Of a DNA stretch of 64,000 nt, positions 18,083 to 26,864 are shown in pieces (positions within the stretch are counted from its first letter, which is position 1; each line of letters opens with the position of its first letter). The position numbers and the translations under genes were made by a program. Below the pieces are notes generated by a model that was not told where the DNA came from, ran no database searches, and saw only the letters and a program-made list of their open reading frames with translations. This DNA is from Pseudogracilibacillus sp037071985 (GTDB taxonomy: Bacteria; Bacillota; Bacilli; Bacillales; Amphibacillaceae), in the NCBI RefSeq assembly GCF_037071985.1, contig NZ_JAXHDF010000006.1, positions 62,001 through 126,000 of the forward strand, in the 5' to 3' direction.

Positions 18083-20290
18083 GTGCCAGAAAATATGAAT
18101 CCGGAACAAATAGAACGAGATAAAGAATATCGGAAGATGGGGTTATCGGACGAAGAGTATGATCGCATAAAAACCATTATGAAACGTCATCCTAATTATA
18201 CCGAAACGGGTATTTTTTCAGTAATGTGGTCAGAACATTGCAGTTATAAAACATCAAGGCCACTTTTAAAGAAGTTTCCGACAAAAGCTCCACAAGTTCT
18301 CGTCGGACCGGGAGAAGGTGCAGGGGTAGTAGATATTGGCGATGGCCAAGCAGTCGTCTTTAAGATGGAAAGTCATAATAGCCCATCCAAAATTAATCCT
18401 TTTGAAGGAGCAGCAACGGGTGTTGGTGGAATTTTAAGGGATGTATTTTCAATGGGAGCTCGTCCAGTTGCGGCGATTAACTCTTTACGATTTGGGCCTT
18501 TGATCTCAGACAGAACGAAATATTTATTTGAAGAAGTTGTAAAAGGAATTGCACATTATGGAAATAATGTTGGTGTTCCAACAGTTGGTGGAGAAGTCAA
18601 ATTTGATGAGTGTTATGAAGACAGTCCATTAGTGAATGCGATGGTCGTGGGAGTTCTAGATCATAAAGATATCCAAAAGGGAATTGCAGCTGGAGTAGGA
18701 AACACCGTAATTTATGCGGGAGCACCTACAGGTAGAGATGGGATCCATGGTGCAACACATTCTTCAGATGACCAGCAGTCAGAAGATGCAAGCCCTGCAG
18801 CAGGAAATCCAGAGCTTGAAAAAAGACTGATTGAAGCATGCTTAGAAGTGATCCATCATGATGCGCTTATAGGTATGCAAGATATGGGAGCGGCGGGACT
18901 TACGTCATCTGGAAGTGAAATGGCATCAAAAGCCGGAACAGGAATGTTACTTGACTTAGATTCCGTACCTCAAGCAGAAGAAGATATGTCAGCATATGAG
19001 ATGATGCTATCTGAGACGCAAGAAAGAATGCTTTTAGTCGTTAAAAAAGGTTCCGAACAAGAAATTATTGATCTGTTTAATAAGCATGATATTGAAGCTG
19101 TTGCAGTTGGCAAAGTTTTAGAAGAAAATGTTTTTCGAATTCAGCATGAAAATAAAATTTGGGCAGAAATCCCGGTTGATGCATTGGATAAAGATGCCCC
19201 AATCTATCATCTCCCATCAAAAGAAGCAACTTATTATAAGGAGTTTCAGCAATTAGAAGAGACTGTTCCGAAAATTAATAATTATGGTGAAATGTTAAAG
19301 CTGTTATTAGAAAGCCCAACAGTTTCAAGTAAAGAATGGGTATACGATCAATTTGATTCAGAAGCGCGTGGGAATACATTAGTAGGACCTGGGTCTGGAG
19401 CAGCCGTAGTAAAAATAGAAGGAAAAGATAAAGCAATCGCAATTTCGGCAGATTGTAATGCTCGTTATATCTATTTAGATCCGGAAGTAGGCGGAAAAAT
19501 TGCTGTTGCAGAGGCATGTCGAAACATTATTGTTTCAGGTGCAAAACCAATTGGAATTACGGATGGTTTAAATTACGGGAATCCTACAAATGAAGAAGTT
19601 TTTTGGCAGATGGAAAAAAGTATTGATGGGATAAGTGAAGCATGCCGTGAGTTAAGTGTACCTGTTATTAGTGGTAACGTATCGATGTACAATCAGTCAT
19701 ACGGCGAGCCAATTTTTCCAACACCGATCATTGGCATTGTCGGTCTGTTTGAATCACTGGATCACATTACACCAAACTCGTTCCAAAACAGTGGAGATGT
19801 TATCTATGTGATTGGTAAAGCAAAAGCAGAATTTGGCGGCAGTGAACTGCAAAATCTTATGCAAGAAGAATACGATGGAAAAGCACCACAACTCGACTTA
19901 CAAATAGAAAAAGAACGTCAGGAAAAAGTATTGCAAGCCATTCAAAATGGACTTCTCGTATCAGCTGAAGATATCGCTGAAGGTGGGTTAGCCGTTGCAT
20001 TAGCGGAGAAAGCGATTCGTGGAAATGTTGGAATCAATATTACCTTAACAGAAGATGCGACGATTGAACTATTCAGTGAGACACAATCTCGTTATGTTGT
20101 TTCAGTAAAGGAAGAAGATGCAGAATCATTTGAAAAAAGTGGGCTTGAACTAACTAAACTTGGTAACGTAACATCAGAGGGGAAATTTATCGTCTATACA
20201 AAAGACGGTGAGCAAATCATCAATGAAGATATGGAACAACTCAGAAAAGGATGGAAAAACAGTATCCAAACTTTACTGAAATCCAATTAA
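18083..20290 (+). CDS. purL: Phosphoribosylformylglycinamidine synthase large subunit, small-type PurL
   Basis: A 735-residue small-type PurL, which normally works with PurS and the glutaminase PurQ to make FGAM. WSEHCSYK (near residue 48), GAATGVGG (near 107), GGEVKFD and DMGAAGLTSSGSEMASKAG are present. One conserved motif is changed: SHNHPS reads SHNSPS, with Ser at residue 100 in place of the second His. The GTG start at 18083 is preferred because AAGGAGATG is well placed before it; a start at 18047 would add 12 residues not seen in the family. The partner genes purS and purQ are absent from this operon. It overlaps the reconstructed purF start. Confidence 0.92.
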   Translation: MPENMNPEQIERDKEYRKMGLSDEEYDRIKTIMKRHPNYTETGIFSVMWSEHCSYKTSRPLLKKFPTKAPQVLVGPGEGAGVVDIGDGQAVVFKMESHNSPSKINPFEGAATGVGGILRDVFSMGARPVAAINSLRFGPLISDRTKYLFEEVVKGIAHYGNNVGVPTVGGEVKFDECYEDSPLVNAMVVGVLDHKDIQKGIAAGVGNTVIYAGAPTGRDGIHGATHSSDDQQSEDASPAAGNPELEKRLIEACLEVIHHDALIGMQDMGAAGLTSSGSEMASKAGTGMLLDLDSVPQAEEDMSAYEMMLSETQERMLLVVKKGSEQEIIDLFNKHDIEAVAVGKVLEENVFRIQHENKIWAEIPVDALDKDAPIYHLPSKEATYYKEFQQLEETVPKINNYGEMLKLLLESPTVSSKEWVYDQFDSEARGNTLVGPGSGAAVVKIEGKDKAIAISADCNARYIYLDPEVGGKIAVAEACRNIIVSGAKPIGITDGLNYGNPTNEEVFWQMEKSIDGISEACRELSVPVISGNVSMYNQSYGEPIFPTPIIGIVGLFESLDHITPNSFQNSGDVIYVIGKAKAEFGGSELQNLMQEEYDGKAPQLDLQIEKERQEKVLQAIQNGLLVSAEDIAEGGLAVALAEKAIRGNVGINITLTEDATIELFSETQSRYVVSVKEEDAESFEKSGLELTKLGNVTSEGKFIVYTKDGEQIINEDMEQLRKGWKNSIQTLLKSN

Positions 20291-20300
20291 AAAATGAGGA

Positions 20301-21680
20301 ATGACTATGTTTGGAATTTGGGGTCATAAAAAAGCCGCTGAGATCACCTATTATGGATTACATTCTATGCAACATCGAGGACAAGATGGTGCAGGAATAG
20401 TTGTGACAGATGGTGAACAGTTAAACGTTCATAAAGATGTTGGTCTAGTCAATGACGTATTTAAACGGTATGACTTTGCCGAAAATCCAGGACATGCTGC
20501 GATTGGGCATGTCCGAAACGCTACACAAGATGACGGAGTTTTTAATAATGTACAACCTTTCGTATTTCATACATTAAATGGCAGTACAGCAATCGCACAT
20601 AATGGCAAAATTGTTAATGCAGACAGTATTCGTAGAAATTTAGAAGAGACAGGAAGTATTTTACAAACTACTTCCGATACAGAAGTTTTAGCACATTTAA
20701 TGCGAAAAAACAGTCAAAAAACAACTGAAGAAGCAATTATTGAAAGTTTAAAACAGCTTGTCGGCGCATATGCATTTCTAATTTTAACAGAGGATAAGTT
20801 ATACGTTGCACTAGATCCAAGGGGGATTCGTCCTTTATCGTTAGGTAAGTTGGGAGATGCTTATGTCGTTGCCTCGGAAACTTGTGCATTTAATATCATT
20901 GGTGCAACATTTGAACGTGAAGTTATGCCAGGTGAATTACTGACAATAAGTAATGAAGGCATAAAATCGACTCGTTTTCTATTAAGAGAACCTCGAAATC
21001 TATGTGCAATGGAATATGTTTATTTTTCTCGTCCGGACAGTGATTTGAATGAAGTAAATGTTCATACAGCAAGAAAAAGAATGGGAATTGAACTCGCTAA
21101 AGAACATCCTAAGTTTGATGCCGATGTTGTTACAGGTGTGCCTGATTCAAGTATTTCTGCGGCGATCGGGTATGCGGAGCAATGTGGATTACCATATGAA
21201 ATGGGTGTCCTTAAAAATCGGTATATAGGGAGAACGTTTATTCAACCTTCTCAAGAATTAAGGGAACAAGGGGTTAAAATGAAACTTTCTCCTGTACGTG
21301 GTGTCGTAGAAGGTAAAAGCGTTGTGATGATCGATGACTCTATTGTTCGGGGAACAACAAGTCGACGGATCGTTCGTTTATTAAAAGAAGCTGGTGCAAG
21401 AGAGGTTCATGTTCGAATTTCTTCCCCTCGTATTGAAAATCCATGTTTATATGGTATTGATATGCTAACGAAAAAAGAGCTTATTGCAGCTAATCACACG
21501 AATGAAGAGATTAAAGATCTTATTGAAGCGGACTCGATCGAGTTTTTATCCGTTGAAGGAATGGAAAAAGCGATTATTAAAGATAAAACATTGAACCAAG
21601 GTGTTTGTGCTGCATGTATGACAGGTAACTACCCTGTTCTTGAAAATGACCAGCGAAAAGAGTTTTATAGAAAATATTAA
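20301..21680 (+). CDS. purF: Amidophosphoribosyltransferase, frame-disrupted at its catalytic Cys
   Basis: This 459-residue open frame is PurF: RGQDGAGIV, AHNGKIVN, the PRPP-binding VVMIDDSIVRGTTSRR near residue 347, and the Fe-S cysteines (NLCAMEY, NPCLYG, VCAAC). It begins MTMFGIWGH, exactly after the place where Bacillus PurF has the propeptide and catalytic Cys (EECGVFGIWGH). A second frame, ATG at 20251 with GAAAAGG upstream, encodes MEKQYPNFTEIQLKNEE and then stops at TGA 20302-20304. Adding one base after 20303 would join the two as ...NEE-C-TMFGIWG. The gene is therefore either broken by a one-base deletion or misread by the sequencer. As written, the protein lacks its glutaminase nucleophile. 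GHVRYAT also reads GHVRNAT. Confidence 0.9.
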   Translation: MTMFGIWGHKKAAEITYYGLHSMQHRGQDGAGIVVTDGEQLNVHKDVGLVNDVFKRYDFAENPGHAAIGHVRNATQDDGVFNNVQPFVFHTLNGSTAIAHNGKIVNADSIRRNLEETGSILQTTSDTEVLAHLMRKNSQKTTEEAIIESLKQLVGAYAFLILTEDKLYVALDPRGIRPLSLGKLGDAYVVASETCAFNIIGATFEREVMPGELLTISNEGIKSTRFLLREPRNLCAMEYVYFSRPDSDLNEVNVHTARKRMGIELAKEHPKFDADVVTGVPDSSISAAIGYAEQCGLPYEMGVLKNRYIGRTFIQPSQELREQGVKMKLSPVRGVVEGKSVVMIDDSIVRGTTSRRIVRLLKEAGAREVHVRISSPRIENPCLYGIDMLTKKELIAANHTNEEIKDLIEADSIEFLSVEGMEKAIIKDKTLNQGVCAACMTGNYPVLENDQRKEFYRKY

Positions 21681-21806
21681 TTCGCTATTCGATTAAATAA
21701 GCTGAAAAAAATAGGCTAACAAACAGTAAATAAGCTATAATATAGAAAACATATTTACAAACAAACTTTCAATATGAATACAATAAATTTAGGGGCGAAT
21801 AAATAT

Positions 21807-22823
21807 ATGTCAAATGTATATAAAAATGCTGGTGTCGATGTTGAAAAAGGGTATGAAGCTGTCGAACGTATGAAAAAACATATCACGAAAACAACACGAT
21901 CAGAAGTATTAGGTGGAATAGGGTCCTTCGGCGGGTTATTTGAATTAACATCTCTACAATACAAAGAACCGGTACTTGTTTCAGGGACAGACGGAGTAGG
22001 TACAAAATTAATGCTTGCATTTGAAATGAATAAGCATGACACAATCGGCATTGATCTAGTTGCTATGTGTGTAAATGATGTCGTTGCACAAGGAGCAAAG
22101 CCACTATTCTTTCTCGATTATATCGGCTGTGGAAAAAACGATCCAGAAGTTATTGAACAGATTGTTGCTGGAGTAAGTGAGGGATGTGTTGCCTCAGGTG
22201 CTGCTTTAATAGGCGGTGAAACAGCCGAGATGCCAGGGATGTATAAAGAAGAAGAGTATGATTTAGCTGGCTTTGCAGTTGGGATTGCTGAAAAATCAAA
22301 ACTTATTACCGGTGAATCAATACAAGCAACTGATTGTGTAGTTGGTATTGCATCAAGTGGCATTCATTCAAATGGTTATTCGTTAGTACGAAACGTAATT
22401 CAAGGACTTGATTTAAATAAGCAATATGATGGCCTCTCAGAAACATTAGGGGAAGCTGTTTTACGACCGACAAAAATATATGCCAAATCAATTGATGCCG
22501 TGATGGAAAAGATCGAGATAAAAGGGATCGCACATATTACGGGCGGCGGATTTTATGAAAACTTCCCACGCATACTTCCTGATGGACTCGGTGTGAAATT
22601 AGATGAGAGTAAATGGGAAGTCCCTGAAATTTTGACATTTATTCAGCGTAAAGGAAATATATCTACTGAAGAGATGTATGGAGTGTTTAATATGGGTGTC
22701 GGCATGGCGTTAGTCGTTTCAAAAGAAGATGCAGCTGAAGCAATTACTATTTTGCAAGATTTAGGTGAAGAAGCTGCAATAATTGGAAATGTGATTAGTG
22801 GGGAAGGGGTGCAATTTGCATGA
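21807..22823 (+). CDS. purM: Phosphoribosylformylglycinamidine cyclo-ligase
   Basis: PurM (AIR synthetase) closes the imidazole ring of FGAM using ATP. The 338-residue protein starts MSNVYKNAGVDVEKGYEAV, as in Bacillus, so start 21807 (after GGGGCGA) is preferred over 21774. SGTDGVGTKL near residue 58, GGETAEMPGMY near 138 and SSGIHSNGYSLVR near 185 are intact. It overlaps purN by 4 bases. Confidence 0.96.
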   Translation: MSNVYKNAGVDVEKGYEAVERMKKHITKTTRSEVLGGIGSFGGLFELTSLQYKEPVLVSGTDGVGTKLMLAFEMNKHDTIGIDLVAMCVNDVVAQGAKPLFFLDYIGCGKNDPEVIEQIVAGVSEGCVASGAALIGGETAEMPGMYKEEEYDLAGFAVGIAEKSKLITGESIQATDCVVGIASSGIHSNGYSLVRNVIQGLDLNKQYDGLSETLGEAVLRPTKIYAKSIDAVMEKIEIKGIAHITGGGFYENFPRILPDGLGVKLDESKWEVPEILTFIQRKGNISTEEMYGVFNMGVGMALVVSKEDAAEAITILQDLGEEAAIIGNVISGEGVQFA

Positions 22824-23389
22824 TTGAGATTCGGACGCGTGTAGCAGTTTTCGCATCTGGTGCTGGAACAAACTTTGAGGCAATGATGACAAGTAGAGAT
22901 CGTAATTTTGATGTCGTCATGTTAGTTTGTGACAAACCAAAAGCACATGTAATAGGAAAAGCAGCAGGTTTTGGTGTAGAAACAGTCGTGCTAGACCCAA
23001 ATACCTTTTCATCAAAAGAAGAATATGAAGAAGACATTTTAAAAAGACTTAAACGAGCGAATGTTCAGTGGATTGTATTGTCAGGCTACATGCGAATTGT
23101 AGGGAAAACATTACTTAACGGTTATGGCGACAAAATTATCAATGTACATCCATCTCTTCTACCGTCCTTTCCAGGAAAAGATGCTGTAGGACAAGCTCTA
23201 GAAGCGGGAGTAAAGGTTTCTGGAGTTACTATTCATTATGTAGATGAAGGCGTTGATACAGGGCCAATCATTGCACAAGAGCCGGTAACTGTCTTTCCTA
23301 ATGATACGCGGGAGACACTACAAGAGCGAATTCAACAAGTAGAGCATGTATTGTATACAAGAGTAATAGCCGACATAACGAAACAATGA
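22820..23389 (+). CDS. purN: Phosphoribosylglycinamide formyltransferase
   Basis: A 189-residue N10-formyltetrahydrofolate-dependent GAR transformylase. FASGAGTNFEA near residue 11 binds the phosphate; INVHPSLLPSFPG (near 107) holds the catalytic Asn and His, and HYVDEGVDTGPI (near 139) the catalytic Asp. ATGA overlap with purM. A 59-base spacer follows before purH. Confidence 0.96.
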   Translation: MIEIRTRVAVFASGAGTNFEAMMTSRDRNFDVVMLVCDKPKAHVIGKAAGFGVETVVLDPNTFSSKEEYEEDILKRLKRANVQWIVLSGYMRIVGKTLLNGYGDKIINVHPSLLPSFPGKDAVGQALEAGVKVSGVTIHYVDEGVDTGPIIAQEPVTVFPNDTRETLQERIQQVEHVLYTRVIADITKQ

Positions 23390-23448
23390 TTAATAGTTAA
23401 ATCTTACTAGTTCATAAAAATTTTAAACACGTATGAGGAGTATCAAGC

Positions 23449-24981
23449 ATGAAAAAAAGAGCATTGATCAGTGTATCGAATAAGGAACATCTCGTACCAT
23501 TTGTAAAAAAATTAGCAGCATTAGATTATGAAATCATATCTACAGGCGGCACCTTAAAATTGTTAACAGATGAAGGTATTGACGCAAAACAGGTTGATAC
23601 GGTAACCGGGTTTCCAGAAATTTTAGATGGAAGAGTAAAAACATTACATCCGAAAGTGCACGGTGGTCTACTTGCAAAACGCGATCAGCAAGCACATATG
23701 GAAGCATTAAAAGAAAACGAGATTGAACCGATCGATCTTGTCGTTGTTAACTTATATCCATTTAAAGAGACGGTAACGAAACTAGGCGTAACAGAAGAAG
23801 AAGTGATCGAAAATATCGATATCGGTGGACCGACAATGTTACGGGCCGCTGCCAAAAACTTTAATGATGTTGTCGTTGTCGTAGACCCTGCTGATTATGA
23901 GCATATTGGTGCTAAACTTGAGGAAGGCACGGTCGATATGGAAACACGCAAACAGTTAGCGGCAAAAGTATTTCGACATACTGCACATTATGATGCGATG
24001 ATTGCCCGCTATTTCAATGAAGTCATCGAAGAAGTTTTTCCTGAAAATTATACAGTTACATATGAAAAAGTACAAGATTTGCGTTATGGAGAGAATCCTC
24101 ATCAACAAGCTGCGTTTTATGAAGATGTACAATATAAAGGGGTAAGCTTAGCAACTGCAAAGCAATTACACGGCAAGGAATTATCGTTTAACAATATTCA
24201 AGATGCGAATGCAGCCCTTGAAATTGTCGCAGAGTATGATGCATCTGCTGTTGTAGCGGTAAAACATATGAATCCATGTGGAATCGGATTAGCGGATCAT
24301 TTACATGAAGCATTTAAGCGTGCATATGAAGCAGATCCTATTTCAATTTTTGGTGGTATTATTGCATGTAATCGAGAAGTGGATAAAGATACAGCGATAC
24401 AAATGCATGAAATATTTTTAGAAATTGTGATGGCGCCAAATTTTACGGACGAAGCAAAAGAAATTTTAATGCAAAAACAAAATATTCGTTTACTTGAACT
24501 AGAAAATTTTAACGCAAGAAAAGCGCCTGAAAAAATAACAACAGTTAAAGGTGGAGTTCTCGTTCAAACGAGTGACGAAGGAAAGATTGAAGCTTCAGAT
24601 CTTGAGGTTGTTACAGACCGAAAACCGTCAGCGGAAGAAATAGAAGATTTATTATTTAGCTGGAAAGCAGTTAAACATGTAAAATCGAATGCAATTGTAG
24701 TCGCAAAAAATAAACAGACTGTAGGAATCGGTGCTGGGCAAATGAATCGAATTGGCGCAGCGAATATCGCTATTGAACAAGCAGGGAAAAAAGCTGAAAA
24801 TGCAGTTTTGGCATCTGATGCATTTTTTCCAATGCCAGATACGGTTGAAGCCGCAGCAAAAGCCGGAATCACAGCGATCATTCAGCCAGGAGGGTCAAAG
24901 CGAGATCAAGATTCCATAGACGTATGTAATGCAAATGGAATTGCTATGGTCTATACGAAAATGCGTCATTTTAAGCATTAA
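23449..24981 (+). CDS. purH: Bifunctional AICAR formyltransferase / IMP cyclohydrolase
   Basis: At 510 residues this is full-length PurH. The N-terminal IMP cyclohydrolase domain begins KRALISVSNKEHL and contains STGGT and FPEILDGRVKTLHPK; the C-terminal AICAR transformylase domain has VKHMNPCGIG near residue 268 with the Lys-His pair, and ends TKMRHFKH. No motif is missing. A repeat-filled gap separates it from purD. Confidence 0.97.
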   Translation: MKKRALISVSNKEHLVPFVKKLAALDYEIISTGGTLKLLTDEGIDAKQVDTVTGFPEILDGRVKTLHPKVHGGLLAKRDQQAHMEALKENEIEPIDLVVVNLYPFKETVTKLGVTEEEVIENIDIGGPTMLRAAAKNFNDVVVVVDPADYEHIGAKLEEGTVDMETRKQLAAKVFRHTAHYDAMIARYFNEVIEEVFPENYTVTYEKVQDLRYGENPHQQAAFYEDVQYKGVSLATAKQLHGKELSFNNIQDANAALEIVAEYDASAVVAVKHMNPCGIGLADHLHEAFKRAYEADPISIFGGIIACNREVDKDTAIQMHEIFLEIVMAPNFTDEAKEILMQKQNIRLLELENFNARKAPEKITTVKGGVLVQTSDEGKIEASDLEVVTDRKPSAEEIEDLLFSWKAVKHVKSNAIVVAKNKQTVGIGAGQMNRIGAANIAIEQAGKKAENAVLASDAFFPMPDTVEAAAKAGITAIIQPGGSKRDQDSIDVCNANGIAMVYTKMRHFKH

Positions 24982-25009
24982 GAACAGTGGTGCAGTGGGC
25001 ACCTTGGAG

Positions 25010-25200
25010 GCGGCGGGTGATTTTCGCACTTAGTGTGAGAATACGCCGAAATATTTCGTAATACGGCCGATAAATACGATTTATCGCCGATATATCTAGG
25101 GAATCACCGATAAATACAATTCAGCGCCGATATCTCTAGGGAACCACCGATAAATACAATTCAGCGCCGATATATTCGTAAAACCGCTGATAAAACAAAT
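25010..25200. repeat. Short tandem repeats (family B, CGCCGATA core) between purH and purD
   Basis: About eight to nine units of roughly 20 bp carry the core CGCCGATA or CACCGATAAATAC. Two subtypes alternate (CGCCGATATCTCTAGGGAAC and CACCGATAAATACAATTCAG), giving a 40-bp higher-order period. The array sits inside the purine transcription unit. A much longer array with the same core is at 56263-57030. Confidence 0.9.
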
Positions 25201-25237
25201 TATTATAAAATATAACAGTCTTAGAAAGGTGTATGGG

Positions 25238-26491
25238 ATGAATATTTTAGTTGTCGGGCGTGGGGGACGCGAACATAGTGTCATCATGCATTTAGAAAAA
25301 AGTGATCGTGTTGGAAAAATATACGCAGCTCCAGGCAATGGTGGGATAGAAGAGCATGCGACATGTGTTCCAATCGATGAGATGGATATTGAGGGACTTA
25401 TCCAATTTGCAAAGGATAAAAACATTGATTTGACAATTGTAGGACCTGAGAATCCATTAAATGCCGGGATCGCAAATGCATTTAAGGAACAGGGATTAGC
25501 TATTTTTGCCCCGACGAAGGAAGCAGCATTGTTGGAAGGTAGTAAAGATTTTGCTAAACAATTCATGGTGAATCATGGTATTCCTACCGCAGCCTACGAA
25601 ACTTTTACAGAAGCAGAAGCAGCAAAAAAATATGTGGAAGAAAAAGGTGCACCGATTGTTATTAAGGCAGATGGCTTAGCAGAAGGTAAAGGGGTTATCG
25701 TCGCCGAAACAAAAGAAATGGCGCTCGATGCGATTGATAAATTAATGGTTGAAGACGCCTTTCGTGGTGCAGGGCGTAAAATTGTAATAGAAGAATTTCT
25801 GGATGGCCGCGAATTTTCATTAATTGCTTTCGTACATGAGTCCAATGTTTTTCCAATGATTCCTGCACGTGACCATAAACGGGCTTATGATAATGACGAG
25901 GGGCCAAATACTGGTGGTATGGGAGTATTTGCACCAGTACCTGATATTACGGATGACATCGTGGAATATACAACGAGAGAAGTATTACAAAAGGCAGCAG
26001 ATGGCTTAATGAAAGAAGGCCGTCCATTCACAGGAATTTTGTATGCAGGTTTAATGCAGACAGCAACGGGTACGAAAGTGATCGAATTTAATACTCGTTT
26101 TGGGGATCCGGAAACTCAAGTAGTCTTGCCTCTTTTGGAAAATGATTTATTGCAAGTCATTCTTGATGTTATGGAAGGAAAAGACCCGAAATTAAGTTGG
26201 AAAAATGAAGCTTGCGTTGGGGTTGTTGTGGCATCAAAAGGGTATCCGAATTTGTATGAAAAAGGTGCTCTTATTCCTGACACAAAAACGACTGAGCAAA
26301 CATTTGTCGTTCAAGCCGGTACAAAAAGCACTGAAAAAGGTCTTGTCTCAAACGGAGGGCGTGTCTTACTTATAGGCGGTTTAGGAGACAATTTGGAGAT
26401 TGCCCGGAAAAATGCATACGAACTTTTACGTGTTTATGACGATACTGATGCATTCTTTTATCGAACAGATATTGGCATATCAAAAATATAA
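25238..26491 (+). CDS. purD: Phosphoribosylamine-glycine ligase
   Basis: PurD (GAR synthetase) is an ATP-grasp enzyme of about 417 residues. GRGGREHS at residues 8-15, PAPGNGG-like AAPGNGGIEEHA, KADGLAEGKGVIVA near 142, and the catalytic segment NTRFGDPETQ near 285 are intact. Start 25238 (GAAAGGTGTATGGG upstream) gives the expected MNILVVGRGG N-terminus. It is the last purine gene and is followed by a terminator. Confidence 0.96.
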   Translation: MNILVVGRGGREHSVIMHLEKSDRVGKIYAAPGNGGIEEHATCVPIDEMDIEGLIQFAKDKNIDLTIVGPENPLNAGIANAFKEQGLAIFAPTKEAALLEGSKDFAKQFMVNHGIPTAAYETFTEAEAAKKYVEEKGAPIVIKADGLAEGKGVIVAETKEMALDAIDKLMVEDAFRGAGRKIVIEEFLDGREFSLIAFVHESNVFPMIPARDHKRAYDNDEGPNTGGMGVFAPVPDITDDIVEYTTREVLQKAADGLMKEGRPFTGILYAGLMQTATGTKVIEFNTRFGDPETQVVLPLLENDLLQVILDVMEGKDPKLSWKNEACVGVVVASKGYPNLYEKGALIPDTKTTEQTFVVQAGTKSTEKGLVSNGGRVLLIGGLGDNLEIARKNAYELLRVYDDTDAFFYRTDIGISKI

Positions 26492-26502
26492 TTTTTAAAC
26501 AA

Positions 26503-26540
26503 AGAAAAATCCGAACATCAATTTGGATTTTTCTTTTTCT
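26503..26540 (+). terminator. Terminator of the purine operon
   Basis: The stem AGAAAAATCC/GGATTTTTCT with loop GAACATCAATTT is followed by TTTTCT, right after purD. Confidence 0.85.
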
Positions 26541-26864
26541 GTTTTATAAGCAGCGTGTGTGCCAAGGATTAATTTCCTGTTCAGATAAAGGAATAGTGAT
26601 TTTCTGACTAATAGGAATGATCAGTGATATGCGATTTTCACCATAGTTGAACTTATATGATCCAATTTTATCTTATTTCTATTAATCTATATTAGAAAAA
26701 CTTCTCTATTTGTTCAAACTTTCACATGAACTTTTATTTTTTTAAGCGTTTTCAGCAAAATATCTTTTCTATGTATGATAAAATAATAATATAATCACAA
26801 TCATAAAATAACCAAAAACTTTGATTGTGTTGGGAAAGAATTCATTTTATTGGAGAGTTGACTT
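26541..26864. other. Intergenic region between the purine operon and yerA
   Basis: This AT-rich, roughly 320-base stretch holds no supported gene. AAGCGTTTTCA at about 26751-26761 partly resembles a CcpA cre site but differs at a conserved position. A TATGATAAAATAATAATATAAT stretch (about 26772-26793) probably contains the -10 region of the yerA promoter. GGAGAGTTGACTT before the ATG is the ribosome-binding site. Confidence 0.4.

Noticed and set aside
25010..25200. Short-repeat arrays as CRISPR.
   Set aside because: Units are contiguous and degenerate at 20-21 bp with no unique spacers, and no cas genes are present.
26748..26764. Possible CcpA cre site upstream of yerA.
   Set aside because: Only half of the consensus is good; the conserved TG in the left half is missing.
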